In this document: positions 11,147 to 23,011 of the stretch, one piece after another
How positions within the stretch are numbered: position 1 is the stretch's first letter
Layout: each line of letters starts with the position of its first letter
Source: Brachypodium distachyon
Lineage: Eukaryota > Streptophyta > Magnoliopsida > Poales > Poaceae
Assembly: GCF_000005505.3 (NCBI RefSeq)
Contig: NC_016132.3
Coordinates: 51,660,914 to 51,724,913 of the forward strand
DNA: 64,000 nucleotides
Reading direction: 5' to 3'
The notes under the pieces: generated by a model
Seen by the model: only the letters and a program-made list of their open reading frames with translations
What the model was told of the DNA's origin: nothing
Databases searched by the model: none
Made by a program: the position numbers and the translations under genes

Positions 11147-14100
11147 ATGTCCAGCAAGCAGAGTGAGCCCTGGACCCGACTTGCCCACAGTAAGAAATTA
11201 CCAGGATGGGTCGCATACAATCCAAGGACCATGAGGCCTCCGCCACTGAGCGACGACACCAAGCATATGAAAATTCTATCCTGGAATGTTAATGGACTGA
11301 GAACTATGGTAGGGTCAGGGCAGTTTTCTGCGGTTGAATTGGCTCAGAGGGAGAATTTTGATGTATTGTGCCTTCAGGAGACACATCTGAAGGCAAGTTT
11401 TGTTGTTTTCACCATTAATTACACCCTTTGTTTGGTTCAATGCGCATATGGGGTCATGCCCAACAACCATCACCTTTTTGTTTCTCAAACAAACCCAACA
11501 ACCATCACCTGATATGGCGGATTACTGGTCTTCATTGCGGTCAAAGTGTTCTCGTTCTGTTTTCAGGAGGGTGATGTCAATGATTTCAAGAATCTGATAC
11601 CAGGCTACGACCATTGCTATTGGTCATGCAGTGTCGCAAGGCTTGATTATTCAGGGACTGGAGTAATTTCACGGGTATGGTATTTTGTTGGTTAATGCTC
11701 ATGGCTCTTATTCCGTGTAGATATAATAAAAAGAATAGGGTTATTGCATTAGAAGTTTGTATAATTCCATAAGCTGGATGATTTCACTCATGCATACTTG
11801 GAGGCAACGTATCGTTTGTCCAAAGTAGATAATGACCATAGCTATTGGTCATGCAGTGTCGCAAGGCTTGATTATTCAGGGATGCAGTAATTTCACATAT
11901 ATGGTATTTTGTCGGTTAATGCTCAAGTCTCTGATTCTGTGTAGATATAATTAAACAATGGGGTTATTGATTAGCAGTTTGTATAATGCCAAAACATTCC
12001 ATAAGCTGGATGATTTCACTTTTACATTTTTCGCAGCATATCATTAGTGCAAAGTAGATAATGACATGATTTCGACTGTGATTCCATTGCCCTCATAGGT
12101 AAAACCAATCTCTGTCCAATACGGAATTGGAAAAGCAGAACAATGATCAGGAGGGCAGGGTTATTACTTTGGAGTTTGATTATTTCTACTTGGTGAATGC
12201 CTATGTCCCAAATTCTGGCCGTGGTTTACGTAGACTGGTAAGACTTATCTTCCTTCTCATCATTAATGATGCTTCATGTTTTACTATATTTTGATCTTCC
12301 TTGTATCTAATTTTATTTTCTTGCATTTTGATATTTAGATTTACAGGGTTGATGATTGGGATCCATGTTTCAGTGACTATATAGAAGTATGTTCACTTGG
12401 CTACCTTTCCAGTCTCATGTTTTTTTGACATAGATACATCATGTGCTGTATATTCACTTTATATTATATATTGTTATTGCATGAGGAATAATATTACAGT
12501 TCCTATCTGCAGTCCAGCACAATATCTGATCACATCTTCCCAATGCGATGAGGAATAATATTATAGTTCAGCACAATATATGATCACATCTCCACAATGT
12601 TATCTTTGAAAGATAGATTTGCAATGTAAAACTAATGCTAACCTTTTGATCTGTAGAAACTGGAACTTTCCAAACCAGTAATTGTTGCTGGTGATCTTAA
12701 CTGTGCTCGTCAGAGTATTGACATTCACAATCCTCCAGTAAGTTCTCTTTCATACGCGAACAGCTTCTTATTCAGAAGCTCTATCATATGAGCAATGACA
12801 TTGCTCTTGTCTTCATAAATGATAGTCTATGAAAAACAAATGGCTTTGACATGGTTACACACTTACACGATGCTTGTATTTTTGTTCACATATTATCATG
12901 TACTAGTTACTAATTTATTATAAACGTGGGAGAATTTCAAGTTTCAACTCTCTACATGCATGTGTTACTTTTTTGTTGTATTGTAACTGGAAACAGAAGT
13001 TTCTGTATTTTGTTGTTCTACCTTATCTTATTGAGTTTCTGCTGCAGAGCAGTACATATGAAATACAATTACGAAATTGCCTCGTAACAAAATATTCCAT
13101 GTTCTTACCTCCTTTTGTGTGATATGGAAAATAACTCTGTTTGAAGATGTGTATATGGTTCCTTATTTTACAACAAATGTGACGTAGAGAAAGTAGAGAA
13201 ACAGTTGAGGTGTTGGTGCATATTATGCATATTTTACAACAAATGTTACATAGTATTTTGTGAGCAACAGTGACATTTTGCGATGCTTTCGGGAGCAGAC
13301 AAGCATATGAATTTTATAGGTGGACACAGTACATAATATTTTTGAGTATAGATCAAAAGAAAAATTAATTTTTGGTTCTTCACTTGAAAGGTGACTTCCA
13401 AAGAAGCTTGGAAGTATGTCTAGCTATTGTCAGAATCTGACATCACAAAATGTAAGTATCTATTGCCAGAATCTGACATCACAAGAAAATCTAAAACTTG
13501 TTTGCTATCCACAGTTCGATATTGGATGGCCAATATACTGTTAAAAGCAGTAAAGAACAAATGTTTATGGTTGCTGACTTGCTGTTTGTACACCTGCGGA
13601 GCACAAAACGGTTTAGGTTGTTCTGACTTCTGAAATCCCCTTATCAGCGTGCAGGTTCCTGTTTCCATAGTACCTTGCTGTAGGTGTGCAAATTCCTTAT
13701 CCAACACTATTTTTCAGGCAAAAACGGAAGATGCAGGTTTCACCGTTGAAGAGAGGGAATCATTTGAGATAAACTTTTCTATGAGAGGTTACGTTGATAC
13801 CTTCAGAAAGCAGCATCCCAATGCTGTGGGCTACACTTTCTGGGGTGAAAACCAGCGGCGTACCAATAAAGGTACATCACTGGATTGGTGTATAATGAAG
13901 AATATAAATGTTTTGTTTGCATTTGCTTTCTGATTCATGTTACCCTGTTGCTAAAAAGGTACTCACTCCGCTCCTAAATTCTGAACTAAAACCACGACAA
14001 GAATTTAGGAATGGAGGTAGTATCACTTAGTGCATGTCTGGTAAATATTAGCATCTGTAGAATTCAATATTCGGTCATCCTTGAGATATTTCTCTGTACT

Positions 14101-14498
14101 TCAAAATTTAATTGTACATCATGAAGCTTCTCCAAAGTAGCATGTCTACTTAGGACAATTTTATCAAATAGTCAAATAGTACTAAAATAAAGGTATCTGA
14201 TTTTAGAAAAAATATGGTAAAAAAGATTTGAGGAACATGCCATATTTTTCGTGAATACAAGAAATCCCATTCTTATTTTCCTAAACATTTAGGCACTGAA
14301 GCCTTTCCTCCTGTTATATTTTCCTCGAGATGAATGCTTATCTGGTTCTAATATCTTGTTATTATTCATTTAACAGGGTGGCGATTAGATTACTTCCTTG
14401 CGTCAGAACACATCAGTGACAGGGTTCATGATTCGTACATTCTTCCGGATGTGACATCCAGCGACCACAGTCCAATTGGCCTTGTACTAAAGCTGTAG
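11147..14498 (+). CDS. ARP-like AP endonuclease paralogue without SAP domain; 1-bp frameshift in exon 4
   Basis: Tandem copy of the AP endonuclease catalytic domain. Exons by homology to the upstream gene: 11147-11392, 11567-11674, 12099-12237, 12339-12386, 12657-12737, 13718-13871, 14377-14498. Start codon and leader intron are clear, and the protein begins just before the catalytic domain, so the SAP region is absent. Exon 12099-12237 is 139 nt against 138 in the neighbour: an extra A near 12142 creates TGA at 12144-12146, which would leave about 133 residues and lose the GDLNCA and SDHSP motifs. Every other exon is open and keeps its motifs; a frame without the extra base would give 298 residues. 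An acceptor at 12135 or 12138 would skip the lesion in frame, at the cost of about 12-13 residues. It is a young pseudogene, an alternatively spliced gene, or a sequence error. The first intron after the ATG again starts with GC. Confidence 0.75.
11826..12025 (+). pseudogene. Intronic duplicate of exon 11567-11674 plus flanking intron
   Basis: Within the intron after 11674, about 195 bp repeat the end of the preceding exon (GACCAT, TATTGGTCATGCAGTGTCGC) and the following intron, including TAATGCTCA and CATAAGCTGGATGATTTCACT. The copied exon has lost a base, reads into TAA, and its donor GT has changed, so it cannot be a usable alternative exon. Confidence 0.85.
13962..14020. mobile_element. 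Short Stowaway-like MITE
   Basis: A near-palindrome (CTCACTCCGCTCCTAAATTC against GAATTTAGGAATGGAGGTAG) is flanked by TA and lies in the last intron of the second ARP-family gene. Confidence 0.65.
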
Positions 14499-15447
14499 GC
14501 ACCGAGAGATTCTCTCTCTCTCAAGTTGCTATAATGCTTCATCAGGCTGAGAAGATCCAAAGTGGGGTAGAGATAGTTTGCATAGTCATTTGTCCGTGAA
14601 TTTGGGCTTGCAGGATATCAATCTAGAGTAATCTGTCAAATATGAATGTTCTTTTCCGTATCTGTTATCCCATGCGGGGTTAAGCACTCCCTGGTCCGAC
14701 TGTCGTCAGCTACAAGTATTTTTGCATTCTTGAATTGAATATTGAATATACGCCTTGAATATATGGTCCTATGTGCTAATTCCAAGCCATCCTGCTGATG
14801 CACATGCTCATTGATATTTTGCTACTATCTCCGATCAATATTAACTGTCTCAAATTTGATCGGAGGGAGCACGAAGCAATGAATTCATTACCAGATAAAG
14901 CTCTGATTGGCCTCTTCCTACTGCAACTGTCCTCTCCAGTATGTCGCTACGGAGTAGAACTCTCTGATGCCTTAAAATGTCTTTTTTTTAAGGTTTTTGC
15001 TTGTTTGAGGGAGATGGATGCCATGTTAATCAAGTGCCGTCAGAAATTGCTCTCGGGAATGAGTAGCACATACCTTCAGATTTAGAAGTTACTGGCATGA
15101 CATGTTGACATACCAATCTTAACACAAGAAACATGTCAAGACCCGTATCCACGAGAAAGAATGAAGAAAAACAGGGCACCGACAACACCTTCATTCCAAC
15201 TACGATTATGCAACATTGACAACGCAATACAGCCAAAACAAAACAACTGGGCTCAAAGCATATATGTACAGAACACACAAATTGTGTGACAAAGCCGTCA
15301 CTATCTCCAGGAACGTCAAGCAAAACAAAAAAAGTAGGGTAACACAACCTACAGGGGCCTTCGATGTTCTAATTTATCTGAAGATGTCCACATTCACTAG
15401 CACAAAATGACACCTCCAAAGTGTGAAGTGGCGAACATCAAGAGCAT
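14499..15447. other. Intergenic, tail-to-tail
   Basis: 3' flanks of the ARP paralogue (plus) and the NWD-repeat gene (minus). No gene or element was recognised. Confidence 0.5.
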
Positions 15448-16931
15448 TCACATTGCCAGTGATTGGTTGGTGTAACCAGGATGCTCATAAGAGTAAGGCG
15501 TGTTATCTCTCACTCGGCAATGTCTCCAGCCATTACTCGAGCTGTTATGCTCGTCTGCCTGGTACTTTGATTTCATAACCTTGGAGCTAATGGAACCTCC
15601 TCTATCTCTATTCCTGCTGCTCCTTCTGCCAGACTCATTATTTCGCCTTCTCCAGTGCCCATATGACCTGCCTTGACTGTCAGACACATCATAGTTATCT
15701 CCATGGTTGTCCGAATCTGTCTGAATAGCTGCAGAACCCCAACAGTGGTCACCATTCCATGCATGCAGGGATTCATCATTCATGTCCCAATTGGATGTGG
15801 AGGGCAAGATTGGCGCCCCCCAGCTGCTTGTTTGACCTCGCTGTTCCACATACATGTCCCAATTTCCTGAGCTTTGTTGGACAAAGGTTTGAGCAGGCTG
15901 ACTGGCATAATTATCGGGCCCATAATTATCCCAGTTCACTGAGCTTTGCCTGCAATGCACTTCAATCAGCTGTTCCTCATGATTATCCCAATTTACAGAG
16001 CATTTCTGACCGGTAGTGTTGCTTGTTTCGCCATCACCCCATCCTGTGGCCGGAACTGGCTTGTCTGTGAAAATAAAGGAGTCCCAGCAATCTGCTGCAG
16101 CGATGTCCATTTTGGGAACAGCACGTCGTGACCTCTCTAGATCAGCCACCAATTCAGGATCAACATGCTCATCTGGGTTGACTGTGTCAATAAACATGTT
16201 TGGATCAGGCAAAGGGATGTCACAAGGTTGATCATGATATAGAGCACAGAAACGGGCCTTTGCATCATTGAAAGCTTCAAATGCAGCTGAATCCTTCCAG
16301 TCAACAATATTTTTGTACAATGACATCAATCTCTTGGTCTCACACAGCTTACCCCAGGGGATAGCACAAGCATCAGTGCAGAATTTCTTCTCCCACAGTG
16401 GAACAGAGAAATTCCCACCGCCTGAAAATCAAACATAAACTAGATTTAATCTGAAAAAAATGGTAACGAGTGCACCGTCGGCAGACCGCATCTATTATTC
16501 TATTTATAAAAAAGTAACTTGTTTATTCCTAGAGTTCAGCAATATAATATTGGGAGGTATGAACACTGACCAGATGAACTAAAATGAAATAGACCAGCAA
16601 ATAAAAGGATGAACCAATCAGCAATCATGGAGATATCAAATAATAATCTATGCACATAAATTGAGAACCAGGCACTTCTGTCCAACTGCTAGCAACCAAC
16701 ATTAAGTAATACAGGTTTGGGATGATAAGAAACTAGATTGTGCAACAAAATAATTACTAGTAACAGCGGAAACCAAGAAATCATTGCCAAATCTCTGCTA
16801 CTTGTGACAAATTTCTCTCGGGCTATAATTGAGTGTAGTTTACTCGCAGTGTTTGTGGTAGTTTTGATCAAATAGATTTGGCCAGGAAGTGCTCACTTCG
16901 GATTATTATATTATCATTATTGTTATTGTTG

Positions 16932-16986
<55 letters not shown>

Positions 16987-17958
16987 GTTCAAATAATGGA
17001 GCTCAGAAATTTTGATATGTTACAGGAAATATAGTTTTCAAACACATGATGGAATCAGGATCAGATAGTTCATTACAAAAAGAGACCTTACTAAAGAATC
17101 CATCCCATGGTGTAGTTGCAAAACATCCATTTGATTCCTACTGAACGCTGGCAGAACACATAAATGTGCAGATGAGTGGTTGACCCCTACCAATTTACAA
17201 GGCTTGAAATTGTAGACCTGTCATTTGGTATTTCTGAAACATAATTTGCTTTTTAGCAAAGTAAACTGCAAAGAATGCTCCTGCTGATAATTCTTCTTAA
17301 TACGTTTTTTCGAAGAAAAATTATTCTGATCAAGCATGTAAAATAAACTCAGCTAGTTTTATATTGCAGACCAAAATCACTACCAGAGTTGTGTGGGATC
17401 AGATGTCATAAACAAAATGTTAGCAACTCTGTGTGATTTCTCAAAAACAATATCATCTTTTCATCCATAAGCAGGTTCACGGCCACTATCAGACCCATAA
17501 AAGCAAGCAGTACAAGAACTCCCCAAACGTAGTCAGTGTATGCTCCAAGAGGACGCACTTACCCAATCGGGGCACTGGCATACGACTCAACCGGACATAC
17601 ATACTACTTGCATGATGTTGCTACCTGACGACCCAATTTTACCCAAAACGTTAGTTACCGCGTCTCGACATTGCCGCGAACAGATGAATCCTGGAAGGAA
17701 GGTAGTAACCCGAACACATGTATTCCCTGCGCATTATAGATTTCCCGCACAGGAAATCACCCGAGGAGAATGGGGAAAGCGGCGCAACCCATCTAAACGG
17801 CAAGCAAAGAGCAGAAATCGACAAGACTGGAAACAAGGCGAGGACGGATCGAGAAACGCACCGTGGGACTGAGAGCGAGGCGCCCTCCAATACTTGCCAG
17901 ACTCGCCTGGCGCCGTCCTGTCCCTGTCCCTGTAGCTGGGCCGCCTTTCCGCCGCCAT
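15448..17958 (-). CDS. Uncharacterised plant protein with four NWD repeats
   Basis: Two exons, 17958-17862 and 16421-15448, join in phase to 356 aa. I recognise the type as a conserved but unnamed plant protein and assign no function. The N-terminus is basic and Arg/Ser-rich (residues 1-32). A conserved block follows (about 33-105) with NFSVPLWEKKFC, CAIPWGKLCETK and DWKDSAAFEAF; its Cys spacing could bind metal. From about 170 the chain is polar and low complexity, with an Asn-Trp-Asp motif near residues 176, 195, 219 and 243, about 19-24 apart. The C-terminal quarter is Arg/Ser/Asn-rich, as in RNA-binding or nuclear proteins. The start is the first in-frame ATG of the GC-rich first exon. 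The 1.44-kb intron holds an ATT microsatellite. Confidence 0.75.
16910..16985. repeat. (ATT)n microsatellite
   Basis: About 70 bp of imperfect then near-perfect ATT/GTT triplets lie inside the intron of the NWD-repeat gene. It is likely length-polymorphic. Confidence 0.95.
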
Positions 17959-18568
17959 GGACGCCTGCCGAGAACTGGAACCCAGCTTGCCAAGGCCGGA
18001 GCTTTCCGCTCTCGACCCTAATTCCCCCGGGGGACACGTCGCAAGGCGGCCTCGGGAATCGGTAAGCGAATGGTCCGTCTCCAACCGGGGCGAACTAACA
18101 CGGTGGCGGCGACCCGAGAATCTGAGATAGCACGCGTTCTATCAATCTGGCCAATAAGACGGTGGTGAACTGGACGAGCCGATTAAGCGGCGGAACCGAC
18201 GACGAGACCGCGGGGAAGCGAGGCGCGGGCGGTGGCGAGGAGGCAAAGGCGGTTGGGGTTTGGGTGTGCCGTCGTTGGTTTCGCAGCCGGAGAGGACGGG
18301 AGAGGAGGGGATTAAAATAGGGAGTTCTTGTGCGTGCGTTTGCCTGTTCGTTGGGAGCCGTGTCAGAGATGGTCTACCACGGGCGCCCCCAAATTCCCCA
18401 TGTGTTTCTACGTGCTCATTTAAAGCATCCCCCACCCAGTGTCACGTTTTGTTTTACGAGACGAACATGGTGTTGTTTTCATAGATCAAGGCAGGAGTAA
18501 AAGTACAAGAATTTAAAAGTACAGAGTTTACCAGGTTGTGCAACAGAACCAGAAGAAAGTAATGAGAG
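17959..18568. other. Upstream region of the NWD-repeat gene
   Basis: GC-rich leader and promoter side. Short open frames on both strands show no conserved features. The copia target duplication begins at 18569. Confidence 0.4.
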
Positions 18569-18573
18569 GAATG

Positions 18574-18790
18574 CGTTAGATTGTGACGAGAATGAAACTG
18601 TGTTTTTATTCGATGATGGTGTGTTCAATATACAGGTTTACAAAGGGTCGTGTCTTCTCCAGAGGGATGCGAGCAACGGTCGCGTCCGTCCAGGAAGAGA
18701 CGCGCACGTGCAAGCCCGATGGTTTGCTCACAGGCAACCGTTCGGTGCTAATTACAAGGGATGATTAACTTAATTAATAAAATCTTAACA
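18574..18790 (-). repeat. 3' LTR of the copia element
   Basis: On the minus strand it runs from TGTTAAGATT to TCTAACG; the terminal base is changed from the expected A. It matches 27753-27978. Confidence 0.92.
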
Positions 18791-19196
18791 CTCCTCCTAA
18801 TCATTTCTTGTCCTTGCTCGTTGTTCATTATCTTGAATAGAGTTCTCCTCCAAAAACACTGTGGGAAAAATATGAGGAGAATGGTGTATGATATGTTGCT
18901 AAAACTCCTTCAAACCCAATGGAAAAATAAGGATAAAATGATGCAACATATAATGGTTATTGTCTCCATGATTACCCATACGAGAAAAACCTTTGAAGGA
19001 AAAACTCATGGTGAAGTTTAGAGAACAATAAAAATGTCATGTATACATTTTTTAAAAACCCTGGTGGGGAAAAATGGGAGGTACGACATTTGTACTTGTG
19101 TTGATATTACCTCATTAAAAACCTTTGATGAGAACCAAGAGAGTAAACTCATAAAGGGAAAAAGAGTGTAATATGATGTTTGAATAAGTTATATTT

Positions 19197-20926
19197 TCAG
19201 GAAGGTACTCCCCCTGACCCATGCAAGTCTCGAAGTCGTCTCATACCAATTCCAAAAACGTATTTCTCGAATGTTGAACTTGGTAGAGATTTCGTGAATA
19301 GATCAGCGAGATTATCGCGTGATTTGACTTGCAAAATGTTTATTTCCCCACTCTGCTGAAGTTCATGAGGATAAAACAATTTGGGGGCAATATGCTTAGT
19401 GATGTTGTTCTTAATGTAACCTGTTTGCATTTGTGCAACACAAGCTGCATTATCTTCATAGATAATGGTTGCTGATCCAATGGGACCAATACCACATGAC
19501 TGTTGTATGTGGTTTATCATTCTGCGTAGCCACACGCATTCGCGTGATGCCTCATATAGGGATATGATTTCAGAATGATTAGTGGATGTAGCCACTAGGG
19601 TCTGTTTGGAAGACTTCCATGAGATAGATGTTCCACCATGAAGGAACACGAAACCCGTTTGTGACCTGGCATTGTGAGGGTCGTACAAGTATCCAGCATC
19701 AGCATATCCAATCATATTAGAGTCCAGATTTCTCTGAAATTGAAAAAATAAACCAAGATCTTTGGTGCCCTGGAGATATTTAAAGATATTCTTGACTCCC
19801 GTCCAATGATGTTTGGTGGGAGCAGCGCTATGTCTAGCAAGTAGATTCACTGCGAATGCGATATCAGGCCTGGTGCAGTTCGCAAGATACATAAGCGCTC
19901 CAATGGCATTGAGATAAGGAACCTCGGGTCCCAATATCTCTTCTCCATCTTCCCTTGGTCTAAATGGATCTTTCTCTACGTCTAGAGATCGAACGACCAT
20001 GGGAATTTTAGATGGATATGATTTGTCCATATTAAATTTCTCTAATATTTTCTTGATGTAAGCGGCTTGGTGACCAAAATACCTGAGGGAAGGTGCTCAA
20101 GTTGAAGACCCAAGCAAAATTTGGTTTTAGCCAAATCCTTCATCTCAAATTCCATTTTTAGGTGACTGCGTGCTTCATCAATATCTTGTGAGTTGCCGAT
20201 GGTGCTGATATCATCGACATACACAGAAATGATGCAAAATCCTGTTGAGGATTTCTTAATAAAAACACATGGACAATCATCATTATTGGAGTAACCCTTT
20301 TGTAAAAGGAACTCACTAAGTCGGTTGTACCACATCCGTCCCGACTATTTTAAGCCATATGACTTATTCAGTTTTACACAATACATGTTGCGTTTTGCGT
20401 TAGGATTCGGGATAGGGATTCCGTCAGGAACCTTCATGTAAATATCCGAATCAAGTGACCCGTAAAGATATGCGGTCACTACATCCATCAACTGCATGGA
20501 TAGATGATTTTGGACTGCCAAAGATATAAGATATCGGAAAGTGATCCCACTCGTTACTGGAGAGTATGTTTCATTGAAATCAATGCCAGGTCTCTGCGTG
20601 AAACCTTGCGCTACAAGCCTTGCTTTATATCTCATTGTTCTCATTCCGTTTCCGGACGAAAACCCATTTGAATCCCACAGGGAAAACATTGGGAGGTTTA
20701 GGTATTGCGTCATTGAATACCTTCCTTTTGTTAAGCGAGGCAATTTCTGCTTGAATTGCATCCTTCCATTGAGGCCAGTCGGAGCGTTTTTCACACTCAG
20801 CCATGGTCTTTGGATCATGATCATTTTGAAGGTTGTTTGCAATCGTAGTTGAGAAATATATGTCGACAATTGTAGACTTTCGGTCATATGATTCTCCAGA
20901 ATCAATGTAGTTGGTGGAAATTTCAT
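19197..20926 (-). pseudogene. copia reverse transcriptase and RNase H, frame-broken
   Basis: 20926-20345 carries the N-terminal reverse-transcriptase region (YKARLVAQGFTQRPGIDF, ETYSPV, MDVVTAYLYG). After a frame break, 20335-20042 holds the active-site box YVDD (ISVYVDDISTIGN). 20030-19197 holds the copia C-terminal region and RNase H (GYADAGYLYDP, SQTGFVF, ISWKSSKQTLVATST, EDNAACV, the final NLADLFTKSLP). The breaks near 20340 and 20035 prevent a single polyprotein. Confidence 0.9.
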
Positions 20927-21592
20927 TTACCCTTAGTGACTGATTGTTATCTCCCAATACGATTGAGTCTTGGTATTCCGATGTCCCAGTTAATGTGTGC
21001 ACCACTGAACTGGGTTGTGGAGGTTGCCCTTCCACCGGGCAAATAGTGCCCGTTTGGTGTTTATCAACGTGGAGTTGACTTACAGTTACTGATTCGGAGG
21101 ATTTCTTCCTCGGTTTCCTTTGTTGCTTGCGAGAAGCAGGATCCTGGGTTGCAGGCGTACTTCTCCCCCTCTTATTTTGAACGGGAGGTTGAGTGGTTTT
21201 AGTTGGTACCTCCACTCTTTCAGGCGCATTTCTTGCAGGATTGTAGGATTTTGTAACACCTTTATAGTCAGTAAATGAATCTGGCAGGTTATTTGCAATG
21301 TGTTGCAAATTGATTATTTTCTGAACCTTGAGTTCAGTCTCTTGAGTACGTGGATCTGAGGAGGAAATGTCTTGGTCATTCCAATTGATTTCCTGGCATT
21401 CTTTCTGGTACTTGAAATCTCCCCCTAATGCCGAGAATGGTCCTCATTATAGATGCAATCAGTGTGACGGGCTGTGAATAGATCCCCTGTAAGGGGTTCT
21501 AGGTACTTGATAATCGACGGCGATTTGTACCCCACATAGATACCCAATTTCCAGTGTGGGCCCATGGAGGTACGCTGCGGTGGTGAGATCGG
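20927..21592 (-). pseudogene. copia linker between integrase and reverse transcriptase
   Basis: The minus strand continues the integrase C-terminal part (MGPHWKLGIYVGYKSPSI at about 21565-21500) and then a polar, Pro/Lys-rich linker. This part is separated from the rest of integrase by the solo LTR at 21593-23011. Confidence 0.8.
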
Positions 21593-23011
21593 TGTTGGAG
21601 ATATGCCCTAGAGGCAATCATGTGACGATGTTATTTCCTATGTATTCATGAGTTATTGTTATTGTCCTTGAACATCATCACTGATATGTATCAATAAATA
21701 CGTGATTTGTTTGTGAGACTATGTATTCTATGATGTTGTTCTAATGGTCCCTGGTCATTGAGATTATGCGGACACATAACCTAAACTAACAATGTGAATC
21801 AGTATGATGACTATGTTTCACAAGTCATAGGGCAAGGTGTTGCCGACTGATAGCATGGACTCGACAATGAGATTGTGGAGTCGGACAGACCCGCACTGAG
21901 ACACAACGAGATGATTGTCATTTGTTAGTCTCAAGTACGATGTATATGCCAGTCCTAGACCTGAGGTCATCGCATGAGCTTGGGATGTGAATCGGCCTAC
22001 TTAGGGGTTGCCAAACGCTACTCCGTAACTGGGTGGTTATAAAGGTAGCTTGAGGGTTTGCTGAGAAGCATGCTGCGAGTCATGGTTGATCAAGATGGGA
22101 TTTGCCTCTCCTATTCTGAGAGATATTTGTGGGCCCTCTCGAGTGATCAGATTCGGAAAGCATGGCCATGCGACTTGGGTTAAGTGTTAACCCGTTCGGG
22201 AATCTGTATCACAGGAACGAGAAGAGAGTCGAGCTATCCACAAGGATGACAAGCACTCGCCTTGAGCTCGACACACATATCGTGAGGCAAAAGGAATGTT
22301 GCATATGACACATTGCATGGTTCGTCAATATACCTTGTGGTCACTCGGGAGTTGGCACGTGCTGCTAGGCGCCGCTACCAACTATCGACTTGAGTCGGTG
22401 CCAGCGAACGAGTAAGGTGTTACTCGGGCCCGCAATCCGAGCTCGTAGTCGTGTCCGACTGACCGCGAACCTGAAGGGTCACACGCTTAAGGGGTGGGGA
22501 CCGAGTTGGATCGGATCCAACTCGTATCGGGCTTAGGCTCCTAACGGGCCTCAAGTGTTGAGCCCACTAGGGACGTCTATATAAGTTCGTATCGGGCTTA
22601 GACTCCTAACGGGCCTCAAGTGTTGAGCCCACTAGGGACGTCTATATAAGTGGAGGAGACCAACCCAGCTAGGGTTACACTAGTCCAGACGCGAGTTATA
22701 CTCGGCCATCACACCTCCACGCCCCAAACCTTGTGATCGGATCTAGCAGTCCGCCGCACGGAGTTCCTGCCTGTACGTGTGGATACCTCGGAGGCGCTGC
22801 ACCTGCGGCGCTTGGACGAACTGCTCGTGGGATCGGCAAGGAGGAGCAGGCCGAACGACTACTCGGCATCGACACGCATCATCGACTCTACTTCCGCTTC
22901 GGGTCTGCGCGTCTAGTGGTAATCTCGTGATCCATTATCTACAGCATTGATCCGGGCGGAATCGGTAGAATTTTTATTTTGTGCTAGCGTAGCCTACCGC
23001 GTTCCCCAACC
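21593..23011 (+). mobile_element. Solo LTR of a second copia-type element, nested, opposite strand
   Basis: The unit begins TGTTGGAGATATGCCCTAGA, a common start of grass copia LTRs, and ends CGTTCCCCAACC, matching its first bases inversely. No internal region follows. It interrupts the copia integrase after GCATYVP; the host frame resumes with MGPHWKLGIYVGY on the other side. Flanks ATCGG (21588-21592) and ATTGG (23012-23016) look like a 5-bp duplication with one change. TATA boxes at about 22577 and 22644 read on the plus strand. Confidence 0.85.
22521..22652 (+). repeat. Duplicated promoter block inside the solo LTR
   Basis: A unit of about 66 bp (GTATCGGGCTTAG, CTCCTAACGGGCCTCAAGTG, GAGCCCACTAGGGACGTC, TATATAAGT) occurs twice in direct tandem with a single difference, so two TATATAAG boxes lie about 67 bp apart. 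Confidence 0.9.

Noticed and set aside
16910..16985. ATT run considered as a possible array of spaced repeats
   Set aside because: It is a simple microsatellite with no spacers.
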